Assembly: GCF_030463565.1 (NCBI RefSeq)
Contig: NC_134653.1
Coordinates: forward strand, 27,651,150 to 27,715,149
DNA from: Pelecanus crispus
Taxonomy: Eukaryota; Chordata; Aves; Pelecaniformes; Pelecanidae
Length of the DNA stretch: 64,000 bases
Direction of reading: 5' to 3'
Shown piece after piece: positions 35,160 to 60,600 of this stretch; position 1 is the first letter of the stretch, and each line of letters begins with the position of its first letter. A program made the position numbers and the translations under genes. A model generated the notes under the pieces. It was not told the origin of the DNA. It worked only from the letters and a program-made list of their open reading frames with translations, and made no database searches.

Positions 35160-36690
35160 AGTGACACTGGATGAGTCTTCAATTTTAGATGATTTGAACT
35201 CTGCTAAATGTCTACAGAGACACAGCCCATATGTTCCAATCCAAGCACCTCAGTTGGCCCTAGCTGCCAATATAGGAAGAACAAAGAGAAAAAAATGACC
35301 ATATTGTGACTGAGTTTTCGGAAAAGGCAGAGCATGAAAGAAAGACGGCAAAGCTGGAATAAGACTGCACAACAGTGTAGTTAGGCACTTCAAGGCACTC
35401 ATCTTAAATCTATTTCTCCATTTTAAATGCTTTTTGCTTTCAAGTGCTGCTTCAATTCACATTGCCAGCCCCAAAGCAAAACGAAAAGCCAGAATCAAAA
35501 GCACAAATGAAACAAAGTCATGAGACTGAGCTAAACTCACGCTATTTGCAAAGGTTTCTAGCACGCCTGGGGAATTAGCGCAGTTGTTTTGTCGCGCCCT
35601 TGCCTATTACTGCTGGACGTGCCCATTGCCACCGCCAGCTCTCCCAAACTTCAGCCAGACCACGCAAAGGCCCACGCTGCTCGTCTGAGGTCACCGCACG
35701 CCAACCTCCCTCTGCAATCCAAGCATGTGCCAAGTGCCTGCCCAGCCCCTGCCCCTGCGGCCTGCTGAGTCCTTTCCGGGGTTTCCTTCCTCTTCAGCGG
35801 CTGCCGCACCATCTTCCCTCCCGCCTGCGCCCCGAGACAGCCAGGGCTTTGACCCCGTTATCTGGGAACAAGGCTATGAAGAGGGCACCGTCTCTTCGAG
35901 GACGCTGGAAGTTATCTCAAGATCAGAGATTCTCACAATGGTCCGTTTTGTTCCTTAAAAAAATAATCAACTAATAAAAACAAAACCTCAGGGAAGGTGA
36001 TCTCTGCTCCCAGACCGCCCGCGGTCAGGGTGCCTGGCCGAGCTAGGAGGCGCGGGGAGGGGAGGGAAGCCCGGGCAGGGCAGCAGGGACCCCGGAGGGA
36101 AGGGAAGCGTAGCAGGCCCCGGGGCGCCATGGCACAGCGGGCAAGGCAGGCGCTGGGCAGCAGGGACGATGTGCTGGGACAGGCCGTTCGCCGTCACCCA
36201 CCCCCGGCCGGCGGGGCCTGCACGCCGGCTGCGCTGGGGCAGGCCTGAATGACTCCAGCCCGGAGGGACGGCGGAAGGGGAGGGCGCGAGGACGCGGCAC
36301 CGAGCCACGGAGCCCCCCCCGCCCGCTGAGGCGGGCACGGCCCCGCGCTCCGCTCCGCCGCCCCTCCCCCCCGCAGCGCGCGGCACCCCGCGTCCTCCCC
36401 CCCGCCCCGCTCCGCCGGCGCGAGCTGCGGCGCGCAGCGCGCCTGCGCGGGGCGGTGTCTCCGGAGAACTCCTACCGCCCGGCGCCGCCGCCATTTTGGT
36501 GTTCGGCTCTGAGAGGGGAGGGAACCGATAGGAGAAAGCGGGAGCCCGGCGCTTCTGCCTCCCCCGCCCCCCCCCTCCCGTCTGGCTCCGGCGGTGAGGC
36601 ACCGTAGCAGGCTAACCTCGCCACCTTCCCGGGTCGTCTGTCCTTGTCAGCCGCCGCTGCTCTTCGCCACCCGCCCGGCCGGGCCCGCCG

Positions 36691-36718
36691 CAGGCCTGAG
36701 AGAGAGGCGGGAAGGATG
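36691..36718 (+). repeat. 28-bp direct repeat, copy in CRKL 5'UTR
   Basis: The copy begins CAGGCCTGAGAGAGAGGCGG, one mismatch from the upstream copy. Its terminal ATG (36716-36718) is the only ATG upstream of the CRKL start within the inferred leader. Confidence 0.9.
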
Positions 36719-36739
36719 CCCTGCACACCCCGCCGCTGA
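36716..36739 (+). other. Short upstream ORF in CRKL leader
   Basis: ATG, six further sense codons plus CGC, then TGA (MPCTPRR), ends 284 nt before the CRKL ATG. No other ATG lies between it and the main start. G at -3 is replaced by A/G-rich AAGG context, moderate for initiation. Confidence 0.5.
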
Positions 36740-36894
36740 GGGAGACTCGGGGGCCCTGACCGCCGCGTCTGGCCAGCCCCACCCCAGCCGCTCCTCGGTC
36801 CTTCGCCTCCAGGGGCACGGAGCTTCCTTCTCCCTTATCCCCCGTTCCCTGGGCTTCTTATCTCCTGGGCTGGGCGCTAGCGGCTTCCTCCTAG

Positions 36895-50749
<13,855 letters not shown>

Positions 50750-53700
50750 TTCCCTGTGCCCGATTTACACTGCTGCTTCATTTTCCTGGCTGTCATTAGC
50801 GTTGTTTGAGGTGGGATGATGACTTAATGGCACATTGCTAGCATTGCCCATTTTCCAGCTTGATGCAGTTTGACGGTTCTTTTAATATACATTTGGAATA
50901 CATACAACTGAAGTCACTGCCTGACCTTCATACCATAGTTCCATCATCCAGAATTTAGTTTCACTTTTAAAACTCTGTTGGGCCTTAAGCTGCAGAAGAC
51001 TGAACTGGTCTATAGCAGAGAAGTATGGGAAGAAAACCTTTCCTGTTGAGACTTCCATGGACTTTTTCTGGCTTGCTCAGTAGGAAGAGCCCTAATCTTA
51101 GATCAAATGTGCAACTTGTGCATTACTGTCCAACAAAAAGCAACAACAAAAATGCAATTTTAGGACTGAAGAAGACTTAGTTTTAAGAGAACCTGTCCTA
51201 AGGTAGTACATTTAAAATGATGGTCTCTTTAAGGACAATAATCGAAGCTTATGTATTCTAAGCAGTTGTATTAGAAGCTGCTTTTTTCTGTTAACTCTTA
51301 AGCTTGTTGTTGACCTTCCTGAAACAGTGTGTGTTAAATGCAAATAACCATTGATTGAGCTGCATTGAAGCTGAAGCATTTATTTATAAGGAAACTTAGG
51401 AGGGGCTGATACTTGTAACCTGGTTTTGACATACTTAATGCATTTCTGTTGATTTTTGCAAGCACTAACTGTAGAAAGTGAGCTTTAAAGGGAAACACTT
51501 TGGCCTGGTCTACATACAGCTCTTCTGCAGTGTTGAAAGTGTAGTTGTACTAGTATAGAAGTGCTTGTCCCCAGGCTGTTATTGGTAGACAGATTGATCA
51601 GATTGCCATGGTGTGGAGGGGTAGGAGAGGAGTGGGACAGAACAACTTGGTAAATACTGATAAAATCCTCTTATTTAAACGTACACCTTTTACACCCATT
51701 TCTCTACAGGCTCCCTTATCTCTCCAAAGTTTCCTAGCTGTGCCAGCCCCAGCTTGTTGAAAGCTCCTTTTCAAACATAGCACCTTTTTTCTAGGGTGTC
51801 TCCGAGTTGCCGTGCTTCTCTTCTGGAGCTGCTTTCATCTTCTGTTTTTGTCCCTCTTTTTCCTTGCTTGTATCCCAAGTCCTCTGCATGCTGCCATCTT
51901 TTTTTACCCTTCCAAATGAGTTGGCTCTGGTTTATATATGCCCCAGATTCTGCCCGCCCCCCCCCCCCCGCCCCCAGCATCCTCTAGAAAATGGTTAATT
52001 GGCGTTAGCTGCCTGGGTTCCCCTGTGTAATAAATTAATGCTCAGGCTGGAGGAGGCCGCAGAGGTGTCTATTGTCAGTATAGCTTCTTTCCCTTTTTCT
52101 GTGCATAAGCTATACTGCTGTAATTGTACTTACAGTAGGGAACTATATGGCTGCAGCTGAATAAGTACAATTCATGCCATGCAGGTTAAGTCCTTATCCT
52201 TGGTGTACAGGATATGAAAGCTTAGGTACAGTGGTATCCTGGGCCACCTTCTGTACATGTGTTTTGTAGGTGAACTGGAATGCTCTTTTAAAAATAATTG
52301 AACACTGAATTAACAATCCATGACTGCAAAGACTACAACTACAAAACCTCCCTTTTCAGGCAGCCTGGTTAAAGAAAAACATCTGTTGCAGAAGCTGACA
52401 GGAAAACAGAACTCCCCTTTTTTCAACTTTTGGAGGCTGTCAATTGTAGCAAAATGAGAAACTTCAGACACCCGCAGAATCTCACCAGTTCTTATAAATG
52501 TCAAATTATATAGCAGTTGTTGTCTTAAGTTCCAGTATGTTTTCTTGTTGATTTGTGTCGTTTGATCCTAAAAAAAAGCACATTGTTTTTAGCTCATGTG
52601 AAAGTGCCATGAGATCCTTAATTGGAAGGCACTGAAGAAATGCAAAAATGGCATTTGCAACAAGACATTAAAAATGCCAGGTTTTTTTAAAGTCTCTCCG
52701 TTCATCTATTAGCTATTTTCTGTAGTATTGATCAAGTGGCTGACAGTCTAGAAGTTCTTGTAGAGCATTTTACTACCAAATTAACTGTGAAGTAGAGTAG
52801 CATTGACTGAAGTGTTTGGTGCTGTAAGAGTAATTCTTGACAATAGGCATTGACATTTTGTCTTGCAAAGAAAAGCTATGCAGCTCTTTTAACTAAAGAA
52901 GGTCATGCTTTTTCTGTGCCCCAACTATACCTGTAAGTTTACTACATAGATTGTACTACTGAAAGTCATCTTTTGAATACAGAAACTGCACTAAACTCAG
53001 TCTGCTGCAGAGAAATCTTATTTCAGACCTGACCTAGTTACAGGCAGCTCTTCAGAAGACTGATTGTAGAATTCTTCCTTTGCATGGTAAATAAATACTG
53101 TGAGATTTGAGATCTTGAACACAGCTTTTGACCTGGATTTCTCTTCCACTGAAATAAATGTCTTGAGTCATCCCCTCATGAATAAGGTATACAGTGTGAA
53201 CACAAGCATTAAGTTTAATTATGTTCTGATACTGCAGAAAAGCAAAATCTTTTACCTTCAAAACTATGCAAAATTTGTGTGTAGTGGCATCTGATGCAAA
53301 GACAAGGATTCTTAAATTTCTGTGAACCTGGTTTTGGGCCATGGATGAACAGTGTTTCTCCGAGTAGCAGTGGTGTGGTTCAGGTATGTTAAGTGTGGTT
53401 TAAATGTAGCATACTGACCAGCCTAAGCTGATTGTAACCTTGCTTCAAAATGTGTCTTTGCTATTTTACTATGAGACAAGTATTTTCATATAAAGACTGC
53501 ATTTGATCAGTTTGTGTTTCTCTTTGAAGGACTCTGGATTCTCAATCGCTTGTTGCTTGCTTACATGTGTGCTGTCTGTTGCTGTATGAAGCCTCTTAAA
53601 TTTGAGTGATAACCTATCAGTGTAAATGTTCCTTGGGCGTGTAAGGTATACTTCTTACGAAGCATGAGAGCCTACAAGTGATGGCTTCAACCTATGCACC

Positions 53701-54600
53701 ATTAAAGTTGTTCTTGCTTTTGAACTAGGAGCTGGTTTAATTGCCTGGTGCCACAATAGTTAACTATCATGAAAGGCTTACTGTTTGACTTTCTCCTCTT
53801 GTGTACGTGTGTATATAGACATTGAAGCCTCTGACCAGTCTGAAAGTTTAAATGAAAACTGTTTTAATCAGTGTCCATCACTGGATAAGCGCTAATTTAA
53901 TTCGTGATTGTTTACAAATTGGGAAAGAATAAACAAAAGGGAATATCCTGTTTGGGTTGGGGCTCTGAAGAGCCTGAGCATTATTTTTGTAAAGGGAAAA
54001 ACAGCATTCTTTGTGCCATTTCATGTGCCTGTAAAGTAATTTTTTTATATTGTATTAACATCCTGGGAATGAGTGGGCTGACTTTGTTTTCTAGTCAAGT
54101 TTTCAAGCATTTTCCTCAATATCGGCATCTGAAAGTGAGACCTGCCTAAAAGACTGCCTTTTGGGACCAGTGAAAGCATTCTTGCATAGTTGTTAATTTG
54201 TGTTAAATGAAAGTATGTTTTGGGACAAGGATACAATTATTGCAGTGGGAAAGGTGGCCTTGTATTTCAGACAGTCTTCACTGTGTAAACTTTAAAACAC
54301 AATATGTAATTTAAAGACCATGATCTTCAGGCAATAATATTAAGTGTAAGCTTTTAAAGTTTATTTTGGGGATCATAGCTTGTTTTATTTTTTTGTGCTA
54401 TAAGATTAACAGTATTAAATGAATTATATTCTTAGAATATATGGAGTGTCTTTTCTTAAGATTAGTGCCTTTTTAATTTCTTACTCCACTTACTTCATAG
54501 AACTGGTCCCAACATCAAGCCACTGTTTGGTTTTTTTTTTTTTTTCCCAGTGCCCTGTTTGTACAGTCTAAATAAAACTTGGCTCAACTTAACAGTATTA
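50750..54600 (+). other. CRKL: CRKL 3'UTR (long, probable)
   Basis: About 3.8 kb of AT-rich sequence follows the TGA, in line with the long CRKL 3'UTR known in mammals. AATAAA occurs at 52029-52034 (possible short form) and at 54571-54576 after a T run. The latter is followed by T/GT-rich sequence, so I place the main end near 54.6 kb. A 13-C run lies at 51957-51969. The ORFs inside are non-coding. Confidence 0.65.
54571..54576 (+). terminator. Polyadenylation signal AATAAA (CRKL)
   Basis: AATAAA lies in GTCTAAATAAAACTTGG, with GT/T-rich TTTGTTGTCTTTAG about 25-40 bp downstream, the usual cleavage-site layout. Confidence 0.6.
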
Positions 54601-57600
54601 TTTGTTGTCTTTAGTCTTAAAATCTTGACAATATTAGCAAAGCATTTAAGTCCTTACTCTGTCATTATGATGCCCTGTTTTGTGGGTGAATGAGAGTGCC
54701 CACCCAAGTTTTCCAGAATCAAGGGAAGAACTGAGCAGGAGAAACTGCTGCTGCCAGGCTGAATGATACTGTCCTTTTCCGTCTTCCTGCCTCTTCTCAG
54801 GCTGTGCTGCTGTGCTCTGGAGGCTCACCTGAAAAAGATGCATCTCTGGTTATACAGATTATCACTGTCTCCTCCACCCCCACACCCAGCACTTCAGTGC
54901 TCTTCCTGTCACTGTATTTAACGCTGCTCTTTTGCCGAGGCTTTTAAAGGTCTCTGTAGAAACCGTGCCGCCCTTTTACTGTGATACCCTTGACTGTGCT
55001 TGTAAGAATGGCTGGTTTATGCATACAGTTTGAATTTAGCTTGGTACTCTTTGAGTGAATAAGGCGTAACCTGTGCAGGTACTGGAGAGTGGAATGGCTG
55101 GCATTCTAGCTGCTGTTAAAGGCGTCAGCATAACACGTCATAAAGATCTGCTTTTGCAAGTCAAAAACCAGGAGGTTGTCTTTTGCCTTTTTACAGTCAA
55201 TCCAGGTCAAGACCAGCACTAACCAGAACTTAACGTTTTTTTAAATATTTGGGATCATTCAGTTAAATCGTTAAAAGTATGTTGAAAGTTGGGATGATCT
55301 TACGTAAGAGAAGAACTTCAGCGGAATGTCAGACTCGACTGCTGCAACGGAGAAGTCTAAAAAGCTTGCGTTGTTTCCCTGGACTCTTTGTTGGTATGTT
55401 CACAGCCTAGTGTTTGTCTTCTCTGGAGTACAGATTTCCATGCGATGTTAATAAACATTCATAGCCAACTCTGCATAGTGTCTTATCATCAAATATTCAC
55501 ATTTCAGAGAAAAAAACATTAGTATTTCAAATACACAAGCAAGAACAGGTAAGGTGTGTGCAGTAGGTGCCACAACCCTGTTTCAAACTATTCTGTAAGC
55601 CCTTAGCTTTCAAGCAGAAGCTGGAAGTGCTAGGTGGTTACCACAGCTGCTTCTTGTGACATCTCATGACTATTTATGTAGCAAAACCAAGTGTCCCCTG
55701 CTCTACCAGCAGTCTGCTTCCTGCAAACCGAATTACGACCATGGGTGCTGCAGCAGCCTCACTATTCCTGTCTGTGGTGAGGTGTGTACAATGAGAACGA
55801 ACGTAGGGGCTGTGCATCCTTTCCAATGCAAGGGCAGGCCACAAACAGGGACTGCGTGAGACAGGGGCCTGGGCTTGGTTTTCTGGTAGCATCCAGGCTT
55901 CTCTGACACTAAACTGCAGCATCTACGTGTGCTTTTGTTAAGTGCCTTCATAGCCAGGGGCTTGGGGACATCTGAAATACAGTTCTGTACAGGACAAACT
56001 TCATTTGTGCCTCAAAATGCATCAGGTGGTGTCACCAAGTATAAATCTGCACTGCTTTGTGTTGATGTGAGGCCACAGCAAGGTCCATTCCCTTATTTCA
56101 TTATGTATTTAGAAAGAACTCCTTTCTGCCACTTGAAATAGGAGTGGGGATGCTGGGTTGCTTTACTGTGGCACATTTCAATTATCAGAAGGGACAAATT
56201 CCATGGGCTGCAAGGGACTTTTCCAGCTGGGGACCACTGCTCTTAACGTTCAGCTTCTCCACAGGCTGGCACGGCTCTCCCCTTGCTGCAGTCAGGACGC
56301 GGGTTTTGTACCAGGAGTACCCAGCACAGCAGCAACCTAAAGCTCCAGCAACAGCCAACAGCCAAGTTTACTCAGCAAAAAGTCAAAGGTGGTGAGAAAC
56401 ACGCAGTAACTCAAGCTGGGTTTATTTCTGGCTTACCTGCATACAGACTTTCACTAAACTAGTTCAAACTTAAGTTAGTTAGGTCAGGCCAACAACAGAC
56501 AGTATCAGCCTTAAGTTTTAGATGCAAGCTAGCTGGGATGAGTTGGGCTTACCAGTTTGTCACCCTCATTTAATGAAAAGGTTTTATTTCTAAACCAGTA
56601 CAATAGGAAACAGCCTGTTAGATTCAACCAGATGTGTGCCTGCTTGAGCTTACACCAGTAGGAACTGTGCCTAAATACACTCATATAAAATGCTGTCACA
56701 GCAAATTAACACATTGCCTTGTAATTTTTTTTCCCATAATTTACAGTAGTGTGGATTATGCACGTAGGAAAGCTCTTGAGGTTTGTATTCACCAGCATCG
56801 GATTGCTCACCTTAGAGCAGCTGTAGCAGTTTCTGTCCCTTACACTGTCCCCTCTGCCTTTTTTTAGAGGGCAGATCAGCTGCTCTCGTAGCAGCTGTTG
56901 AACCACAAGTCACAGCTCAGTGTTGTAAGGTAAAGCAGTTCCAATTTCAGGTTACCTTAATAACCCGTGCTGCAAACTGTGGCAGTCACTGTGCAAACAG
57001 CTGAGCCCTCCTGCAGCAGGACTGGGAGTCCAAGAGGGACAGGCAGGTGGCAGAGAAAGAAACCATCACAGCTGTCCCAAAGCGAGCCTCCTGCTCCGAA
57101 ATCTGAGCTCTAGGAGCTTGCCTACAGCCAAAGTTGCACCAATTATCATAACTCATTAACACAGACTGTTGTGTGCCCACCTTGAGCCAGGTTATCAGCG
57201 CACTGCTCCAGCTGGACCACCCTCCATGGGAGCCGCTGGGGAAACCCAGCGCCCACCTGTGATGGAGCCATCTTCGCTTCGCGGCGGCTCCAGCTCCACA
57301 CCAGCACAACCTTTGGGAGCTAAACCAGCCGAGCTACCGCCGCGTTCAGCGGTGTGATGGCTGCTCACCGGGGGGACCCAGCAGCCCCTCGTGTGCTAGA
57401 CACAGCCTCACCTGCGGAAGATGCCATCCTCGCTGCTTCCGAGGCGGGGGAATTAACACAGCGCTCTCCTCAGATAACCTTCCCAGCACCTGCTCGCTTC
57501 GTTCCAGGCACTTTGTAACTAGAACCCTCCCTGCACGAGTTATTAGTCTAACCCGCCGCTGGCGCACCAGACAATCGGGATCAGAGCTAAATCTGGGGGA

Positions 57601-60600
57601 TCCGCAGGGAACCGGCTCCTGCTTTGTAAGTCCTGGCTGGTCCAACAAGGGCAGCTGAAAGTCAGTGCTGAAAAATCCTCCACTTGTAATCTTGCCTTTG
57701 GTCTAGAAATTAAGCTCTAAAGCACAATAGGAAGCGTGGATCCCTGGGACTGTTAACACCCCGCCACTGTACTGTGTTTCCTGCTCTGAGCTATCTAATG
57801 AATCCTCTCCAGACCCTGGGGCAGCAAGAGCTCTCGCTCGCTCTCACTTGCATGTCAAGAGGGCAGCGGGGGCAGAAAGGCCGTGCTGGACGTGCCGCTC
57901 TGCCGTCCCCATCTGCCCCTTCGGACTTCCCCAGCAGCCGAGATTCGGCTGACTGAGGGGGAGCGGTGAGTCACAGGAGAGGATGCTATTTTGAAAAGAC
58001 AGAAGGGACTGACATAAGTGAACAACAGGAGCTGGTTTGAAACTCTTGGCACTCAACTCCCGTTCAGCCCACCACCGCTCGGCAGCCAAGCTGGGCAACG
58101 AGACCCTCAGGGATGCTCCTGACAGAAGTGACAAACGCAGCCAGGTCTCAGAGCACGGTGTCACTATCCTTAACTTGTTAATAAAAACATTGGAAAAAAA
58201 AAATCAAACGTGCACATTTTTTCATTACTGTGACGTACCCCAGGTAATTCACAGACTTACAGGGGCCCCATGTGTTTCTAGACTCTAATCCATGGGGTTT
58301 TTAAATGTATTTTATATTACTTTACTAATTTGATCTGGATTATGAGGTAGTTCAGGGGACTCTCACTGGGACTTCTACATGCTGAATCCATTTCTGTAAT
58401 CTTGGACTGCTTCCTTTTTGCCCTCATCTTGTGACCAGTGATGTCATTAATCCACTGACCTTGAAGAGAAACAGCTTTTCTCTTTCCAGGTATTGCAGCT
58501 GGTGATCTGGCTCTGAGTCTGCAGTGACAACGGATACACACACAGCACTGGGCTGGCTTCCTGCTGAGCGTGCAGCCTAACCCACTGCATGGCACGAAGG
58601 AAATGTAATTCATCATCAGACTTGGACCTTTTAATGTAAGAAAGCCCAAATGCCTCCCACTGCCCCTGACTACCTGGAATAAATGTGGCTACTCAGCGCT
58701 TTGGAAAAGTAGATGTAAAATTAACAAAGACAATTTCTCTGCAAGAAATAGCACCTTGGCCTGGACATGGGACACATCAGGGGGAGTGTGAAATGGAAAG
58801 GCTAAAAGTGGCTCCCGTCTGGGATTCTGCTGAATGGGCTAACACAGGTCTGACCAACACATGCAGGATATCGGCACTACTGGAAACCTCTGGCTGAGAT
58901 CATCCCAAACTGCAGGGCGCGCCCCAGGAGCAATACAAAGGTTACTTCCAGGACTCAGTAGCAGCTCCCACCTGTATGGGGCTGAGTGACCCACCTTCGC
59001 TGTCACTAGTGACCATCTGCTCGAGGCAGAGGTAGGTGATGGGATGGAAACAGCTCTCCAACTGGTGGGGCAAGGTGCTGGGTAACTGGCAAGGGTTTGT
59101 GCTGTACAGCAATGGTAGCCCACAGACCTCCACAGCAGTGTTTGTGGTATCAATGCTGGCCTCAATTTGAGTAAGACAAAAATAAAGACACGTTAGAGAG
59201 CAGCCTAGGAACAGAAAGCGTGCACAGTCCTTGACGGGGCAGTAAAGATGTAGGTAGAGATGTAGGACTTTCATCCGCCAAGCATGCAGGGCTCATGCCT
59301 CCCTTGCTGCAGTGCCCTGATTTCAGCCACACGTTGCAGTCCCACAGCCCAGCAGCAGCAGCGCATTGAAACAGCTATGGAAAAGAGGGGAGTGGAGAGA
59401 GGAGACGACGTACCTGGAGAAGGAGAGGCTGATTTAACACCCCTCCCTGCTGCCAAATGCTCTGTGGGCTCTGTAGTCATCACCCAAAATAGCCATCGTC
59501 TGTGCCTCCTCCAAGAGACAGTCCCTGCTGGAAACATGTTAGGGCATTGCTGGGGCAGTGATTTACAGCACAGGGAGCCACCTCAGGAGCTGCTGACACC
59601 GCACCCCACTGTACCTGGCTCCTTTCCCTTCCCCCCACCACTCAAGCTGCCTGTTGATGCTTGCTATAGCCTGGGAGCCTGACACAGGGCTCAACCCAGC
59701 GAGGAATGTAGGCAGGGTTTGGGCAGAAAGGAGGAAAGGTCCCACATTAACCTTGGGGTGCAAGTCAGAAAGCCACCGCACATGGCTGTCGTCTAATGCC
59801 CAAGACACCTTGACACAAGGGGTCCCTCCCAGTCCAGCCCCAGCCTGGCAGAGGCCGAGAGCTCCGAGGCAGCCCCTGCGGCAGCCTGGTCTCTCCAGAA
59901 CTGGCCGTGCTGCCCTGGCAGCCCGCCTGCGCTTCCCGGCGCAGAGACACATCCTCCCCATGGAGAGCAGCTCATCCTGGGTAACCACCTCCTCCTTCAC
60001 TTGTTTTGCTGCCAGGGTTCCTCCCAAAACGTGAGTTGCTTCAGCCTCAACTTGCCCTAGACTCAGCCTCCAGCAGCGCCTGAACAAGACCAGTCACGCG
60101 AAACCCCCGCTCCAGACACGCCGTGACAGCACGGGAGCTTCGCCCCTTGCGCGCTTTAATCACAAAGCAGCAATGCAGCTGGTTTCTTGGGTTCCCCCAT
60201 ATTCTCCGTCACCTTGGCACACCCTCGCTGGGGCTTCCAGGCCTCAAAACCTTTGCAGCAAACCCACTGCGGGCCGCCCCAGCTGTCCCCTGGCAGGTCA
60301 CAGGCAGTCACTGGGTGGCACTGTGCCCCTGCCTGTGCAGCCGCCCGGCTCCGTCCCTGCCCTCCGCTCGGGCTGGCCGGGAGGAGCCCCCCGCTAGGGC
60401 GAGGGGCCAAGGCTCTCCTCGCCAAAGCGCACCCACGCGTGGCAGCCAGCCCTGCTCGGCCGCAGCCGCGCTGGAAGCAGATGGGGAACCCCCGGGAGCC
60501 CGCAGGGAGGTGACCCCCAGCTCCCAAACCACGGGCTCCCGCCGCCTTCCTACCAGGATTTCTTTCCCCACTACGGTTACATTTTCACTACCATGGTAAA

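Larger units (their letters stand above)
30856..35990. other. KLHL22-CRKL intergenic region
   Basis: About 5 kb of mostly AT-rich DNA with no supported gene. It holds a decayed MIR (34130-34206, minus) and an unrecognised minus-strand ORF at 33436-33705. A GC-richer patch at 35.6-35.96 kb reads open on the plus strand. One arm of a 28-bp direct repeat lies at 35132-35159. Confidence 0.7.

Noticed and set aside
35988..36602. 204-codon minus-strand ORF in the CRKL island
   Set aside because: Low-complexity Gly/Arg/Ala reading of CpG island DNA, with a frame open only through composition.
59563..60087. 174-codon minus-strand ORF and overlapping plus-strand ORFs
   Set aside because: All frames are partly open in GC-rich DNA. 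No coherent domain or splice structure is visible.
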